Shown: positions 16,461-26,883, numbered from the stretch's first letter. The stretch: DNA of 64,000 nt from Iodobacter fluviatilis (GCF_004194535.1 NZ_CP025781.1:3658001-3722000), one strand, 5' to 3'. Notes: generated by a model from the letters alone, not told the origin. Numbers and translations: made by a program.

Positions 16461-19373
16461 TTAAAATTGTTTAGTTTGAACCTGTACCAGCGGCTCGGCT
16501 GATGTATCTGCTGGTGTAGCAGTGACATCACGTCGATTAGCCCGTGCAGGCGCATCACTAACAGGAGCGAGGGCCATACTAGTTGCAGTAGTTTGTGTTT
16601 CAACTTGCTGCAACATGGAGACTTCAGCATTGGCCTGTGTTGTCGTTTGAATGTCGCGACGGCGGCGGCGAGCGGGTGCCTCAACGACTGGTGTGCTCTC
16701 TGGCGCTATGGCTCGCGTTGCGACCATGACTAAGCCTGCTGCTTCTGGAGTGCCAATCGCCAAGGTTGCTTGAGCTGGTGCTGCTACTGCCACCGGAGCC
16801 ACTTCAATCGGTGAGTTTATTGGAGCAGGAGCTGCAAATACTGCAACTGGAGCATGCATTGGTGCAGAAGCTGCAACTGGGGATGGCGCTGCAGCAGGAG
16901 CAGGAGCAGGTATCGGTGCAGGAGCTGCAACATGTACTGGGGTAGTCGTTACAGGAGCTAGAGTAACGGCTACTTCAGGGGTCACTTCCGCCACGGTAAC
17001 AAGCTGAGTCGCTACCGGTCCAGCCACCACGGTAATTTCTACTGCTGGAGCGGAGACAGGAGCAGAAGCTTCTACATGGGCAGGTGCTGCAACAGGAGTA
17101 ATCGGCTTGATATCAAAGATCGGAGCCGCAGGAATGATCGCTGTGAAAGCGGGTTCCGCACCTGTAGTTTCTGGGCGATCACGACGCTCACCACGACGGC
17201 TGCGACGGCGACGGCTACGTTGTTGCTCGCTAGCTTCATCGCTATTGTTTTCTACGGCAGGCGTAATTAACAATACTTCTGTAGTGGCTGCAGGTGCTTC
17301 TTTACGTGGCTGACGTTCTGGACGGACTGGGCGCTCATTGCGAGGGCGTTGCTCGGCAGTGGCTTCGCTACGCTCGTTTTTATCGTTACGCTCACCTCGT
17401 TCTGCGCGTTCGCGTGGCTCGCGGTTTTCGCGCGCTTCACGGTTTTCACGACTTTTTTGCAGGTCTTCTTCGATGCGTGGCTTGCCATTGCCGCGACGTG
17501 GCTGTGCAGGCGTTTCTTCATTGCGAGCAGGGCGCTCGGTGCGCGGCGCTTGGCCTTCACGTGGTTCACGCGCTGGGCGCTGGCCGCGATCATTGCGATT
17601 GCGTGAGTTATTGCTTGGGCGTGCTGCAGCCACTGGCTTCTGTGCTTCTGTAGAAGCCTCAGGCTCGCCTTGGAACCAAGTGACAATTTTTTTCCAAAGC
17701 GATGGCGTAGCAACAACATCGGTAGGCGCAGCAATGCGATCACGGGCCGAAATTGGTGCAGGCTGATCAGGGGTAAGACCCTTCACCATGGCTTCTTGAC
17801 GTTTGGTCTGCTCTTCTTTGACCTTGCCTGGCTGATAGCCCGTTTCACTTGGCAGATCAACCATCTTGTAGGATGGCACTATATCTTCATGGCTGCCGAT
17901 GTCTTCGTGACGCAGACGCGAGAGGTTGTAGTTTGGGGTTTCAAGATGAGTATTTGGAATCAGCACCACGCTTACTTTCAAGCGAGCTTCAAGAGCAAAA
18001 ATTTCTGCACGTTTCTCGTTCAGTAAGAAGGTAGCAACATCAACCGGCACTTGTGCGTGGATCGCACCGGTGTTTTCCTTCATCGACTCTTCTTGAATAA
18101 TGCGCAAGATATTGAGCGCAGAAGATTCGATGCCGCGTGTGAAGCCCGTGCCGTGGCAGCGCGGACAAGCGATGTGGCTGGTTTCTTCTAGGGAAGGTTG
18201 CAAGCGTTGACGGGATAATTCCATCAGACCAAAGCGGCTGATTTTGCCTGTTTGAACGCGAGCACGGTCGTGGTGCAGGGCGTCGCGCAGGCGGTTTTCG
18301 ACTTCGCGCTGATTCTTTGGGTTTTCCATGTCGATAAAATCGATCACGATCAAACCACCTACGTCACGCAGACGCATCTGACGGGCGATTTCGTCAGCGG
18401 CTTCCATATTGGTGCGCAACGCGGTTTCTTCGATATCGGCACCCTTGGTGGAGCGAGCCGAGTTAACGTCGATAGAATAAAGCGCTTCGGTTTTATCGAT
18501 CACAATTGCGCCGCCAGAAGGCAAATTCACTTCGCGGGCAAAGGCTGTTTCGATTTGATGCTCAATCTGGAAGCGCGAAAACAGCGGCACATCATCTTGA
18601 TAGAACTTCACACGGTTTACATTGGCCGGCATCACATGGCTCATAAACTGGCGTGCTTGCTCGTAAATATCGAGCTTATCAATCAGCAGTTCACCGATTT
18701 CTGGCTGGAAGTAATCGCGGATTGCGCGGATCACTAAGCTGGATTCTTGATAAATCAAGAATGCGCCAGTCTGGGTAGAGGCAGCGCCTTCAACCGCACG
18801 CCACAATTGCAATAGGTAGTTTAAATCCCACTGCAATTCTTCAGCATTACGGCCAATCGCAGCAGTACGTGCGATTAGGCTCATGCCATTTGGCGTTTCG
18901 AGTTGGTCGAGTACGGCGCGAAGCTCATTGCGCTCTTCACCCTCGATACGGCGTGATACACCACCACCACGCGGATTGTTTGGCATTAATACAAGGTAGC
19001 GACCAGCTAAGCTGATATAGGTAGTCAGCGCAGCCCCCTTGTTGCCACGCTCGTCTTTCTCTACCTGAACGATCAGTTCCTGACCTTCTTTAAGGGAATC
19101 ACCGATACGTGGGCGACCATTACCATCACCATTGTCGTTCAGGTAGGCGCGAGCCACTTCCTTAAACGGCAAGAAGCCATGACGATCACAGCCATAATCA
19201 ATGAAGCAGGCTTCAAGGCTAGGCTCTACACGGGTAATTACGCCCTTGTAGATATTGGATTTCCGCTGTTCTTTACCAACGGTTTCGATGTCGAGGTCGA
19301 CTAGTTTTTGACCATCAACAATCGCAACGCGCAGCTCTTCAGCTTGCGTTGCATTAAATAACATACGTTTCAT
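16461..19373 (-). CDS. rne: ribonuclease E
   Basis: A 970-residue endoribonuclease, the core of the RNA degradosome, acting on mRNA turnover and rRNA/tRNA processing. The N-terminal catalytic half has the S1 RNA-binding domain (about 35-125), the metal-binding region SIDVNSA with [11 protein letters not shown], and the zinc-link CPRCHGTG. The C-terminal half is an unstructured scaffold: an Arg/Glu-rich RNA-binding stretch (about 560-720) followed by a Pro/Ala/Val-rich tail with PAPAPAA-like repeats. The start at 19373 begins [10 protein letters not shown] and has GGAG ahead of it. Divergent from rluC. Confidence 0.95.
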   Translation of the reverse strand: MKRMLFNATQAEELRVAIVDGQKLVDLDIETVGKEQRKSNIYKGVITRVEPSLEACFIDYGCDRHGFLPFKEVARAYLNDNGDGNGRPRIGDSLKEGQELIVQVEKDERGNKGAALTTYISLAGRYLVLMPNNPRGGGVSRRIEGEERNELRAVLDQLETPNGMSLIARTAAIGRNAEELQWDLNYLLQLWRAVEGAASTQTGAFLIYQESSLVIRAIRDYFQPEIGELLIDKLDIYEQARQFMSHVMPANVNRVKFYQDDVPLFSRFQIEHQIETAFAREVNLPSGGAIVIDKTEALYSIDVNSARSTKGADIEETALRTNMEAADEIARQMRLRDVGGLIVIDFIDMENPKNQREVENRLRDALHHDRARVQTGKISRFGLMELSRQRLQPSLEETSHIACPRCHGTGFTRGIESSALNILRIIQEESMKENTGAIHAQVPVDVATFLLNEKRAEIFALEARLKVSVVLIPNTHLETPNYNLSRLRHEDIGSHEDIVPSYKMVDLPSETGYQPGKVKEEQTKRQEAMVKGLTPDQPAPISARDRIAAPTDVVATPSLWKKIVTWFQGEPEASTEAQKPVAAARPSNNSRNRNDRGQRPAREPREGQAPRTERPARNEETPAQPRRGNGKPRIEEDLQKSRENREARENREPRERAERGERNDKNERSEATAEQRPRNERPVRPERQPRKEAPAATTEVLLITPAVENNSDEASEQQRSRRRRSRRGERRDRPETTGAEPAFTAIIPAAPIFDIKPITPVAAPAHVEASAPVSAPAVEITVVAGPVATQLVTVAEVTPEVAVTLAPVTTTPVHVAAPAPIPAPAPAAAPSPVAASAPMHAPVAVFAAPAPINSPIEVAPVAVAAPAQATLAIGTPEAAGLVMVATRAIAPESTPVVEAPARRRRRDIQTTTQANAEVSMLQQVETQTTATSMALAPVSDAPARANRRDVTATPADTSAEPLVQVQTKQF

Positions 19374-20145
19374 AACAGTGCTCCGGCTCGCACTCACGCG
19401 GCTGGAATTAGGTTCTGGCAAGCTCAGCGCAACCGAGGGGAGCTTTAACTCAGGCATCATTGTGTCTGCGGCTAAAGCTCAAAAGGTATTGATGGCGCTG
19501 GCGATGAGTCTATTGCTTGCAATTTTTTACAGCGTATTGCAAAACGGTGCTGAAGTCCTACCTCGCATTGGAAATGAGCCTAAAATCCTTGTTGGTGCTT
19601 TTATTTAGGATTTTAACTCGCTTGTCTTGCTGGTACTTTTTGCACCATTTTGTCTTTGCTGCTACAAGGTGACCAGGTGCCGAACGGTCCATACCGGCGG
19701 TTTTACTTATTTCTCGGTAAAAGTAGGCCAGTACGCTAATAAGAATCCGATGAGTGCTTTATATATATAAATCAATTACCATCGCTGCTTTTTGCGGTGA
19801 GCGAGATAACCGCTTCCCGGAACTTGTTGCATCAGCCATACGGCAGATAGGCGAGCCCCGCGCTTGTGCTCCCTGTTGTACAAAGGCTTTGAGCCTTGGG
19901 GAGTGGGTAGAGTATTTTTCTCTACGGCGGGAAGGTAATCGCCGACTGTATCGTCGGGCAGCATGCTTTAAGAGCGGGACCTAAAAGTGGCAATGCCACC
20001 TTGCGCAGTGTTTGTTTTGGTGGGTTTGTTATAAAGACCCATGTCAAAACAAGCCCTTGCGGTAATCGTTGCCGTTGCGTTTATAACGCCACGGCCAACC
20101 TGCTACAACCTTCTGGGTTGTGGCGTGCGGAGAGTATAAGTCAAG
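19374..20145. other. rne/rluC divergent regulatory region with probable long rne leader
   Basis: A 772-base gap without a supportable gene. In E. coli the same rne/rluC gap holds a roughly 360-base rne 5' leader through which RNase E regulates its own mRNA. Here an AT-rich TATATATA block at 19760-19767 could supply a -10 for rne, giving a leader of about 370 bases; this is inference. GC-rich inverted segments near 19680-19730 and paired-looking repeats near 20085-20125 suggest RNA structure. rluC presumably starts from within 20000-20140. Confidence 0.45.
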
Positions 20146-21117
20146 ATGAAGGGCAGTAGCAAAGCATCCGTAACGTTCCTGACTGTAGATGAGGAAGATG
20201 CCGGCCAAAGGCTGGATAATTTTTTGTTAAAACATCTCAAGGGCGTACCTAAAAGTCATATTTATCGCATTGTGCGTAGTGGCGAAGTTCGTGTAAATAA
20301 AGGCCGTAGTGATGTGACTTATCGCCTGCTGGCTGGTGACATTTTACGTTTGCCGCCCGTGCGCGTGGCAGAGAAACCAGACGCCGCACCGGCTGTGGCT
20401 GCATCGCATCGCATCGATATTCCAATCATCTTTGAAGATGAGGCTATTTTAATTTTAAATAAACCAGCTGGTTTGGCTGTGCATGGTGGTTCAGGCGTTA
20501 GTTTTGGCTTGATTGAGCTGATTCGTGCGCAGCGGCCACAAGCAAAGTTTTTGGAATTAGTGCATCGCTTAGATCGGGAAACATCCGGTATTTTAATGGT
20601 GGCGAAAAAGCGCTCTGCCTTAATCGTTTTGCAAGACGCCTTGCGTGACAATCATCGTATTGATAAGCGTTATTTAGCTTTGGTGAAAGGTGTGTGGGGG
20701 AATCCGCGCAGCCACGTGAAATTTTCTTTGCTGAAATACAACACCGCAGAGGGTGAGCGTCGTGTACGCGTTTCGCCAGAAGGGAAGATTTCGCACACCG
20801 TAGTGAATCGTCGTCAGGTCTGGAAAGATTGCTCCTTGCTGGAGTGTGAGCTTAAAACAGGCCGTACCCATCAGATACGGGTGCATCTGGCCTCTAGCGA
20901 TCATCCAATTTTGGGAGATGAAAAATACGGTGACTTTGCTTTAAATAAATTATTACCAAGGCAGGGGCTGCGCCGCATGTTTTTGCACGCTTGGCGTTTA
21001 ATTGTGGATCACCCGATTACGGGCAAGCCTTTGGAATTAGAAGCGCCACTTCCCCCTGAATTACAATCTTATATCGATCAACTTGAGCGATCTCTTGGGA
21101 ATAAACCGCATGCCTAA
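20146..21117 (+). CDS. rluC: 23S rRNA pseudouridine synthase RluC
   Basis: A 323-residue enzyme that makes pseudouridines 955, 2504 and 2580 in 23S rRNA in E. coli. It has an N-terminal S4 RNA-binding domain (about 15-75; GQRLDNFLLKHLKGVPKSHIYR region) and the RluA-type catalytic domain with HRLDRETSG, whose Asp is the catalytic residue, and KTGRTHQIRVHL. Divergent from rne, as in many proteobacteria. The last eight bases (ATGCCTAA) contain the start of the next gene. Confidence 0.93.
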   Translation: MKGSSKASVTFLTVDEEDAGQRLDNFLLKHLKGVPKSHIYRIVRSGEVRVNKGRSDVTYRLLAGDILRLPPVRVAEKPDAAPAVAASHRIDIPIIFEDEAILILNKPAGLAVHGGSGVSFGLIELIRAQRPQAKFLELVHRLDRETSGILMVAKKRSALIVLQDALRDNHRIDKRYLALVKGVWGNPRSHVKFSLLKYNTAEGERRVRVSPEGKISHTVVNRRQVWKDCSLLECELKTGRTHQIRVHLASSDHPILGDEKYGDFALNKLLPRQGLRRMFLHAWRLIVDHPITGKPLELEAPLPPELQSYIDQLERSLGNKPHA

Positions 21118-21766
21118 GCAGTTTGATTTGCTGGTGTTTGATTGGGATGGCACTTTAATGGATAGCACGGGCACTATTGCCCGTGCTATCCAGGCGGCTT
21201 TTAGTGATATAGGCCTACCTATACCATCAGATAAAGAAGCGCGATATGTTATTGGGTATGGCATGAATGAGGCAATGCAATACCTTGCGCCTGATGCCAC
21301 GCCTACCCAAATCACCGAGGTGGTGAGTGTGTATCGCCGCCATTATTTAGCGCAAGACCAAAATATAGCGCTGTATGACGGGGTAATTGAGGCCTTGCCA
21401 CTGTTTATTGAGGCAGGATTTCAGCTTGCCGTGGCTACGGGTAAATCTAGAGCTGGCTTAGATAAAGTTTTGGTGTCTAGCGGCTTGGGGGCGTTTTTTA
21501 AAATGACGCGTACGGCCGATGAAGCATTTTCTAAGCCGCATCCGGCTATGCTGCATTACATTTTGGATAAATGCCATGTGGATGCCAGTCGTGCTGTAAT
21601 GATTGGCGACACCACCCATGATCTGCAACTGGCGCAGAATGCCGGCACCCAAAGCTTGGCGCTAACTTATGGCGCGCATAAGTTACCAGAATTATTAACG
21701 TGCCATCCTATGGCGCATTTTGATGATTTTCACGCTTTAAGGGATTGGATTTTACTCAATGCCTGA
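21110..21766 (+). CDS. HAD-family phosphatase, Gph-like
   Basis: A 218-residue HAD hydrolase. Motif I is FDWDGTLMDS with the nucleophile and acid Asp residues, motif II is around VATGKSRAGL, and motif III/IV is VMIGDTTHDLQLAQNAG. The cap domain sits between motifs I and II, as in phosphoglycolate phosphatases, but the substrate cannot be assigned. The start overlaps the end of rluC by 8 bases, and the end overlaps the Rieske gene by 8 bases. Confidence 0.88.
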   Translation: MPKQFDLLVFDWDGTLMDSTGTIARAIQAAFSDIGLPIPSDKEARYVIGYGMNEAMQYLAPDATPTQITEVVSVYRRHYLAQDQNIALYDGVIEALPLFIEAGFQLAVATGKSRAGLDKVLVSSGLGAFFKMTRTADEAFSKPHPAMLHYILDKCHVDASRAVMIGDTTHDLQLAQNAGTQSLALTYGAHKLPELLTCHPMAHFDDFHALRDWILLNA

Positions 21767-22115
21767 TCGTGTGCTGTGCCAGAGTGGTGATTTGCTTGAG
21801 CGCGGCTTGGCACAGCGCTTTACTCTACAATGGGGAGGGCGTGAGCGAAGTGCGTTTGTCCTACGTTATGATGGCAGGGTATACGCTTATATCAATGAGT
21901 GTGCGCATATCCCAATTGAGATGGATTTTAATCCGGGTGATCTCTTTGATTTATCCCGCTCTTGGCTTGTTTGTTCAACTCATGGCGCATATTATGCGCC
22001 CAATACGGGTCTTTGCTTGGGCGGGCCTTGCCCTGGCCGCAAGTTGATTTCTTTGCCGGTTCGCGAAATCGCGGATCAAGTTTGCTTGATTGAGGATAAA
22101 ACACAGCATGAATGA
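21759..22115 (+). CDS. Rieske [2Fe-2S] domain protein
   Basis: A 118-residue small Rieske ferredoxin-type protein. The cluster ligands are present as Cys48-x-His50 (ECAHI) and Cys72-x2-His75 (CSTHGA), with the G-rich loop LCLGGPCPG closing the cluster site. No oxygenase catalytic domain is attached. Such stand-alone proteins recur between the HAD phosphatase and sppA genes in betaproteobacteria; their partner is unknown. Overlaps both neighbours by 8 bases, so the three are co-translated. Confidence 0.88.
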   Translation: MPDRVLCQSGDLLERGLAQRFTLQWGGRERSAFVLRYDGRVYAYINECAHIPIEMDFNPGDLFDLSRSWLVCSTHGAYYAPNTGLCLGGPCPGRKLISLPVREIADQVCLIEDKTQHE

Positions 22116-23040
22116 ATCTTGGGAACGCGAACAATTAGAAAGTTTGCTGCATGCCGGTATTAAAGAGCGCCGCATTAGGCGCCGCTGGAATATTTTCTTT
22201 CGCTTAGTCACCTTTAGTATTGTGATATTAGTTATTGCCATGATGATGGGGTGGGTAGGCAAAAAAACCGGCGATGAAATGACTGGGCCACATACAGCAG
22301 TAGTGCGTTTAGAGGGAGCCATTGCTGCGGGGGGAGAGGCGAATGCTTCAATGCTAATTGAGGGGTTAACGGCAGCGTTTGAGGATAAAAATACCAAGGC
22401 AGTGATTTTGCAAGCCAATAGTCCAGGTGGTAGCCCGGTGCAGGCTGGGATGATGGCCGATGAAATTGCACGTTTGAAAAAACTACATCCAAAAATTCCA
22501 TTTTATGTGGTGATTGAAGAAATCTGCGCCTCAGGTTGCTATTACGCTGCTGCTGGTGCCGATAAGATTTACGCAGATAAAGCCTCAATGGTGGGCTCGA
22601 TTGGTGTGTTGATGGATGGTTTTGGTTTTAGCGGTGTAATGGAGAAGCTCGGCGTTGAGCGGCGTTTGCTCACGGCTGGTGCCAATAAAGGCTTTTTAGA
22701 TCCTTATTCACCGATGAGCCAAGGCCAGCGTGATAAAGCGCAAGTGATGCTGGATGAAATTCATCAGCAGTTTATTGGCGTAGTCAAAGCAGGGCGTGGC
22801 AATAAGCTGATAGATAATCCTGATTTATTTTCAGGTTTGGTTTGGAGTGGTGCTGCTAGTATCAAAATAGGCTTGGTGGATGCTTTAGGCTCGGTAGATA
22901 GCGTGGCACGTGATGTGGTTAAGGCAAAAGACATCGTTGATTTTACGCCACGCCCAAGCTATGCGGATCGTCTAGCACGTCAGATTGGGGTGTCGGCTGC
23001 GAATAAGCTGGTTTCTGAGTTTAATTTACAGCTTAGATAA
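22108..23040 (+). CDS. sppA: signal peptide peptidase SppA, S49 family
   Basis: A 310-residue membrane-bound protease that degrades released signal peptides. A basic N terminus is followed by one membrane segment (about 29-49) and the S49 domain. The catalytic Ser is in MVGSIGVLMDG and the family helix ASGCYYAAAGADKIYA precedes it. This is the short, single-domain form. The start at 22108 overlaps the Rieske stop. Confidence 0.9.
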   Translation: MNESWEREQLESLLHAGIKERRIRRRWNIFFRLVTFSIVILVIAMMMGWVGKKTGDEMTGPHTAVVRLEGAIAAGGEANASMLIEGLTAAFEDKNTKAVILQANSPGGSPVQAGMMADEIARLKKLHPKIPFYVVIEEICASGCYYAAAGADKIYADKASMVGSIGVLMDGFGFSGVMEKLGVERRLLTAGANKGFLDPYSPMSQGQRDKAQVMLDEIHQQFIGVVKAGRGNKLIDNPDLFSGLVWSGAASIKIGLVDALGSVDSVARDVVKAKDIVDFTPRPSYADRLARQIGVSAANKLVSEFNLQLR

Positions 23041-23124
23041 CGGGTGGTGTGGGCTTTGTGCCCACAATGTTGCTTTTACGCGTGGGCACAACACGTGCCC
23101 ACTCTGCAAATCAGGGAACTCAGC

Positions 23125-23940
23125 ATGGCACGTAAACACAGGCACGAGGAGCATGAAAACCACGAGCGCTGGTTGGTGTCTTATGCCGATTTTATTACCC
23201 TTTTATTTGCTTTTTTTGTGGTGATGTACGCTATTTCTTCGGTCAATGAAGGCAAATATAAAGTGCTGTCGAACTCGATGGTCGATGCCTTTAAGCAAAC
23301 CCCCACCACCAAAGAAGTCATCAAGCAAAATCAACCTGTAGCAGGAGCGCCAGATAAGTTAGTTGTGCTTAATGCGGTTTCCCCGCCAACCCCAAGCCCC
23401 AAAGTGGCTGAGCAAACGCAAAAAATGCAGGGCATGGCTGGGGATTTAAAAAAATCGTTGGGTGCTTTGATTGACCAAGGCAAGGTGCGGGTAACGCAAT
23501 CCAAGCGTGGAATCGCTGTAGAAATTAGCGATTCGGTCTTGTTTGATACTGCCAAAGCCGATTTACACACCGAATCGGCTACCGCGCTGATTGCTGTGGC
23601 AGAAATGGTTAAAAACACCGATAACCTGATTCAAATTGAAGGCAATACCGATAATTTACCGATGCGCTCGGGGCAGTTTCCCTCTAATTGGGAGCTATCC
23701 GCCGCCAGAGCTGCCAGTGTGGTGCGTTTGTTTGTAGACGTGGGCGTGGCACCACAGCGCTTGGTGGCGATTGGTTATGGTGAGTTTCGGCCACAGGGTA
23801 GCAACGATACGCCAGAGGGGCGGGCGAGTAACCGTAGGGTAACGCTTAATATCTTGGCGGATAATAAAGATGAGGTGGCGGTGCTACCTACTACGCCAGA
23901 TAAGCCTGCGGCAGCTGCACCAGCTGCTTCAGCTAAATAG
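23125..23940 (+). CDS. motD: flagellar motor stator protein MotD (MotB family)
   Basis: A 271-residue MotB-type protein. The single membrane helix (about 16-40) carries the proton-channel Asp in SYADFITLLFAFFVVMYA (Asp22). A linker is followed by an OmpA-like peptidoglycan-binding domain (about 130-250; VEISDSVLFDTAKADL, IEGNTDNLPM, SAARAASVVRLFV, GRASNRRVTLNIL). The sequence fits the MotD branch. Its usual partner motC is not upstream here; sppA is. The start has AGGGAACTC ahead of it. Confidence 0.87.
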   Translation: MARKHRHEEHENHERWLVSYADFITLLFAFFVVMYAISSVNEGKYKVLSNSMVDAFKQTPTTKEVIKQNQPVAGAPDKLVVLNAVSPPTPSPKVAEQTQKMQGMAGDLKKSLGALIDQGKVRVTQSKRGIAVEISDSVLFDTAKADLHTESATALIAVAEMVKNTDNLIQIEGNTDNLPMRSGQFPSNWELSAARAASVVRLFVDVGVAPQRLVAIGYGEFRPQGSNDTPEGRASNRRVTLNILADNKDEVAVLPTTPDKPAAAAPAASAK

Positions 23941-23958
23941 ATCTAATGAGTTGAACAG

Positions 23959-23982
23959 GGCGTTGTTTGCAGCGCCTTTTTC
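23959..23982 (+). terminator. terminator after motD
   Basis: GGCGTTG (23959-23965) pairs with CAGCGCC (23970-23976) with one G-U pair and a 4-base loop, followed by TTTTTT. It is 19 bases past the motD stop. Confidence 0.7.
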
Positions 23983-24013
23983 AATGCTAGCTGCAGCAAG
24001 CCGCTCTGATTGT

Positions 24014-25720
24014 TTAAATAGAAAAATCTTCATTTATCCCGCTGAGCGTTTGCATGGCTAAGTGGGCGCTCAAAAAGACTTCTCCATCTAAATTTTCTAA
24101 GATCTCACTACGGCGTAAATGATCCATTACTGGCCCTTTGATTTCGGCTAGGTGGATTTTGATGTGCCGTGCTCGCAAGTTTTCTTGTAGCAAGCTGATG
24201 GCCTGCATAGCGCTAAAATCGATGCTATTTACCGCTGACATAATCAGGAGTAAATGCTGCGTATTGCTTGCCTTGTTTAAAATATCGATTAACTCGGTTT
24301 GTACCTTGGCGATATTGCCAAAATACAAGCTTTCATCAATGCGTACCGCCACAATGTGATCGCTCGTTTGTGTAGTAAAGCGGCGAATATTGCGATAGTG
24401 CTCTGTGCCAGCAATACGGCCAACCACCGCGATATGCGGCTGGCTGCTGCGGTATAAAAAAAGTAATAGCGATAAGCCCACTCCCGCTACAATCCCTAAC
24501 ATTGCTCCCAATGCTAAAACAGCGATGGCAGTACAGATAAAGGCTGCGCCATCACTGCTATCGTAGCGCCAGCTCTTAAGGAAAAAATCAAAATCTATTA
24601 AACGCAGCGCCACTAAAATAATGGTGGCAGCCAAAAGGGGAAGGGGGAGTAGCGCTAGATAATCACTGAGCCAATGCGCCGCTAGCGCAATCCACACCGC
24701 CGTCATTACTCCCGCCAAGGGCGTATTTGCGCCTGATGCGGCGTTAACTGCGGTGCGTGAGAAACCACCGCTCACCGGAAAGCCGCCACTGGCTGCTGCT
24801 GCGATATTGGCAGCGCCTAAGCCAATCAGTTCTTGATTACTATCGATGCTGCGCTTTGTTTTTAAGGCCAAACTTTGGGCAATGGTGATGCTCTGTAAAA
24901 AGCCAGCTAGGCCAATGGTGATGGCTGGCAACCAAAGCTGGGCAAGGTTAGTTTGATTGAGCTGTGGCCAAAATAAGCGGGGTAGGCCGGCAGAAAAAGC
25001 CCCAATAAGCTTGGTTTGGATATTCAAAAAATAGACGGTAGCGGTGATGACTAGCATGAGCAGTAAGGGGCTGATTTTGCTCAGCAAAGGCCCGTGGCTA
25101 AAATGCTGTAGCCGTTTGGCTAAAGGGCCGCCAGCCAGCCAGAGTAGCCCTAAACAGACTAGGCCAAAGGGCTGCATTGCAGGAATAGCCAGCATAAGCT
25201 GCAGTAACAGCTGGCCAACATGCTCGCCCTGGATCGATACGCCGAGTAACGGCGCTATTTGCCCCAGTACGATCAAAATAGCCGCGCCGCTACTAAAGCC
25301 ATTAATGACGGGGTGAGAGAGGAGTTGAGTGATAAATCCCAGCTTAAATAAGCCTAGTAGCGTCAAAAACACCCCTGAGAGCAGGGCAAGACTAGCGGCA
25401 AGGGCTATGTATTGGCTGGAGCCCGTTGCCGCCAAGGGCGCAAGTGCCGTGGCGGTCATAATGGCGTTGATCGCCATCGGACCAACCGATTGCACCATGC
25501 TGCTGGCAAAGAAAGCGTAGACCACCAGCGGTAAAATACTGGCATAAATCCCTGCTTGTGGTGGCAGGCCAGCAAGCAAAGCATAAGCAATGCTTTGTGG
25601 GATGAGTAATATGGCCACAATCAGGCTGGCGCTTAAATCTCCAGCAAAGCTATGCTTTTGGTAAGACGGTAGCCATTGCAAAATAGGGAAGAACTTTGCT
25701 AGAGATTTGAGGGATGTCAT
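24014..25720 (-). CDS. SulP family anion/sulfate transporter
   Basis: A 568-residue inner-membrane carrier with the SulP layout: about 12 membrane segments containing the family start LPSYQKHSFAGDLSASLIVAILLIPQSIAYA (residues about 18-48), the GFSSGAAILIVLGQ segment, and ASGGFPVSGGFSRTAVN, then a C-terminal STAS domain (about 445-555; LLLIMSAVNSIDFSAMQAI). Last gene of a unit with two YeeE-type proteins and a BigR-like repressor, and overlapping the preceding gene by 4 bases. In such units it probably exports or imports sulfur oxyanions made during sulfide detoxification. Confidence 0.9.
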   Translation of the reverse strand: MTSLKSLAKFFPILQWLPSYQKHSFAGDLSASLIVAILLIPQSIAYALLAGLPPQAGIYASILPLVVYAFFASSMVQSVGPMAINAIMTATALAPLAATGSSQYIALAASLALLSGVFLTLLGLFKLGFITQLLSHPVINGFSSGAAILIVLGQIAPLLGVSIQGEHVGQLLLQLMLAIPAMQPFGLVCLGLLWLAGGPLAKRLQHFSHGPLLSKISPLLLMLVITATVYFLNIQTKLIGAFSAGLPRLFWPQLNQTNLAQLWLPAITIGLAGFLQSITIAQSLALKTKRSIDSNQELIGLGAANIAAAASGGFPVSGGFSRTAVNAASGANTPLAGVMTAVWIALAAHWLSDYLALLPLPLLAATIILVALRLIDFDFFLKSWRYDSSDGAAFICTAIAVLALGAMLGIVAGVGLSLLLFLYRSSQPHIAVVGRIAGTEHYRNIRRFTTQTSDHIVAVRIDESLYFGNIAKVQTELIDILNKASNTQHLLLIMSAVNSIDFSAMQAISLLQENLRARHIKIHLAEIKGPVMDHLRRSEILENLDGEVFLSAHLAMQTLSGINEDFSI

Positions 25721-26127
25721 TTAGGGAGTAGCCTGAAAACAAACATGCCGCTAAGCATAGCAATGACAAAAATAAACGCCTTGCTTTCACCCATTGCCAT
25801 GGCTACTAAGCCTGGGCCTGGGCAAATACCCGCTAAGCCCCAGCCAATACCAAATAACAGGCTGCCACCGATTAAAGGGCGATCAATGATTGTGCTTGTG
25901 GGGAGCGCCATTTTTTCATGGGTAAGTAGCGTTTGTTGGCGGCGTTTTGCCCACATAAATAAAGGTGTGGCGGTGGCAATGCCACCTGCCATGACTAAGG
26001 CTAAGCTTGGATCCCATTGCCCTGCTAAATTAAGAAAGCCAATGACTTTAGCTGGGTTGACCATGCCTGAAATAATCAGGCCAAGGCTAAATATGACCCC
26101 TGTAAGTAAGGCAACGATTGTTTGCAT
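25717..26127 (-). CDS. YeeE/YedE-type membrane protein (second of pair)
   Basis: A 136-residue membrane protein with about four segments, of the DUF6691/YeeE half-transporter type. The motif GIGWGLAGICPGPGLV with its Cys is the family signature for thiosulfate/sulfur-compound channels. Start 26127 is preferred over an upstream ATG because it has GAGG before it and begins a membrane helix (MQTIVALLTGVIFSLGL). Pairs with the next gene upstream, 8 bases away. Confidence 0.85.
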   Translation of the reverse strand: MQTIVALLTGVIFSLGLIISGMVNPAKVIGFLNLAGQWDPSLALVMAGGIATATPLFMWAKRRQQTLLTHEKMALPTSTIIDRPLIGGSLLFGIGWGLAGICPGPGLVAMAMGESKAFIFVIAMLSGMFVFRLLPK

Positions 26128-26135
26128 AGTGGGCC

Positions 26136-26561
26136 TCAAAAAAGATGGTGGGTCAGTAATACTGTGATAAAGCCTGCAGTCATAAAACTGGCAACCGCGG
26201 CGAGGGAGCGGATAGAAAACCGAGATAGTCCGCAAATGCCGTGGCCGCTAGTGCAACCATTGCCATAGCGTGTGCCAAGACCAACTAAGAGCCCTGCGAT
26301 GATAAGCGTTGGTGTATTTGCTGTGATTTGAATATCGGCTGGTGTCTTAAAAGCCATCCAAAATAGCGGGGTGAATATTAATCCTAATAAAAACGCGGCG
26401 CGCCATTGCATATCGCTTTGTGCATTGAGTAGACCGCCTAAAATGCCACTAATCCCCGCGATTTTCCCTGCGAGCAGGGCAAGTAAACCGCTGGCTAAGC
26501 CAAGGAGTGCGCCGCCTAATAAAGCGCTCCACGGGGTGAACTGCAACCAATCAATTTGCAT
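26136..26561 (-). CDS. YeeE/YedE-type membrane protein (first of pair)
   Basis: A 141-residue membrane protein with about four segments and the Cys motif YGNGCTSGHGICGLSRFS, characteristic of the first half of split YeeE/PmpA-PmpB type transporters. It overlaps the repressor gene by 11 bases. In related bacteria this pair is found with BigR repressors and persulfide dioxygenases. Confidence 0.86.
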   Translation of the reverse strand: MQIDWLQFTPWSALLGGALLGLASGLLALLAGKIAGISGILGGLLNAQSDMQWRAAFLLGLIFTPLFWMAFKTPADIQITANTPTLIIAGLLVGLGTRYGNGCTSGHGICGLSRFSIRSLAAVASFMTAGFITVLLTHHLF

Positions 26562-26883
26562 CGTTAGCGTCCTTTAAATCAGAGGGGCAATAAAGTGAGT
26601 ACAGTACTTGCAGTAGCTGCTGTACCTCATTACTGGCTAAGCTGTAGTAAATTCTTTTGCCATCACGGCGAGTGTTGACCAAGCCTTCTTTGCGCAGCAC
26701 GGTGAGTTGTTGCGAGAGCGTGGGCTGGCGAATATCTAGCAATGTTTCAAAGTCAGAGACGCATTTTTCGCTATCCACCATTTGGCAGAGCAGTAATAAG
26801 CGGTCTTCATTGGCCATTACTTTTAAAATACGTGTTGCGCCGTTGGCGGCTTGGCGCATGGCGGTGATTTGTTCTGAATTCAT
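26551..26883 (-). CDS. ArsR-family repressor, BigR/SqrR-like sulfide sensor
   Basis: A 110-residue winged-helix repressor. The recognition region is RQPTLSQQLTVLRKEGLV (about 52-69) and the wing is RRDGKRIYYSL. Cys41 (SEKCVSDF) and Cys99 (LYCPSDL) correspond well to the two Cys that form a disulfide or polysulfide bridge in BigR and SqrR, releasing DNA under sulfide stress; a further Cys33 is present. It heads the transporter unit and is divergent from the persulfide-dioxygenase-like gene. Confidence 0.85.
   Translation of the reverse strand: MNSEQITAMRQAANGATRILKVMANEDRLLLLCQMVDSEKCVSDFETLLDIRQPTLSQQLTVLRKEGLVNTRRDGKRIYYSLASNEVQQLLQVLYSLYCPSDLKDANDAN

Noticed and set aside
19754-19984. Short ORFs on both strands in the rne/rluC gap
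   Set aside because: No family resemblance or initiation signals; the region fits a long structured rne leader.
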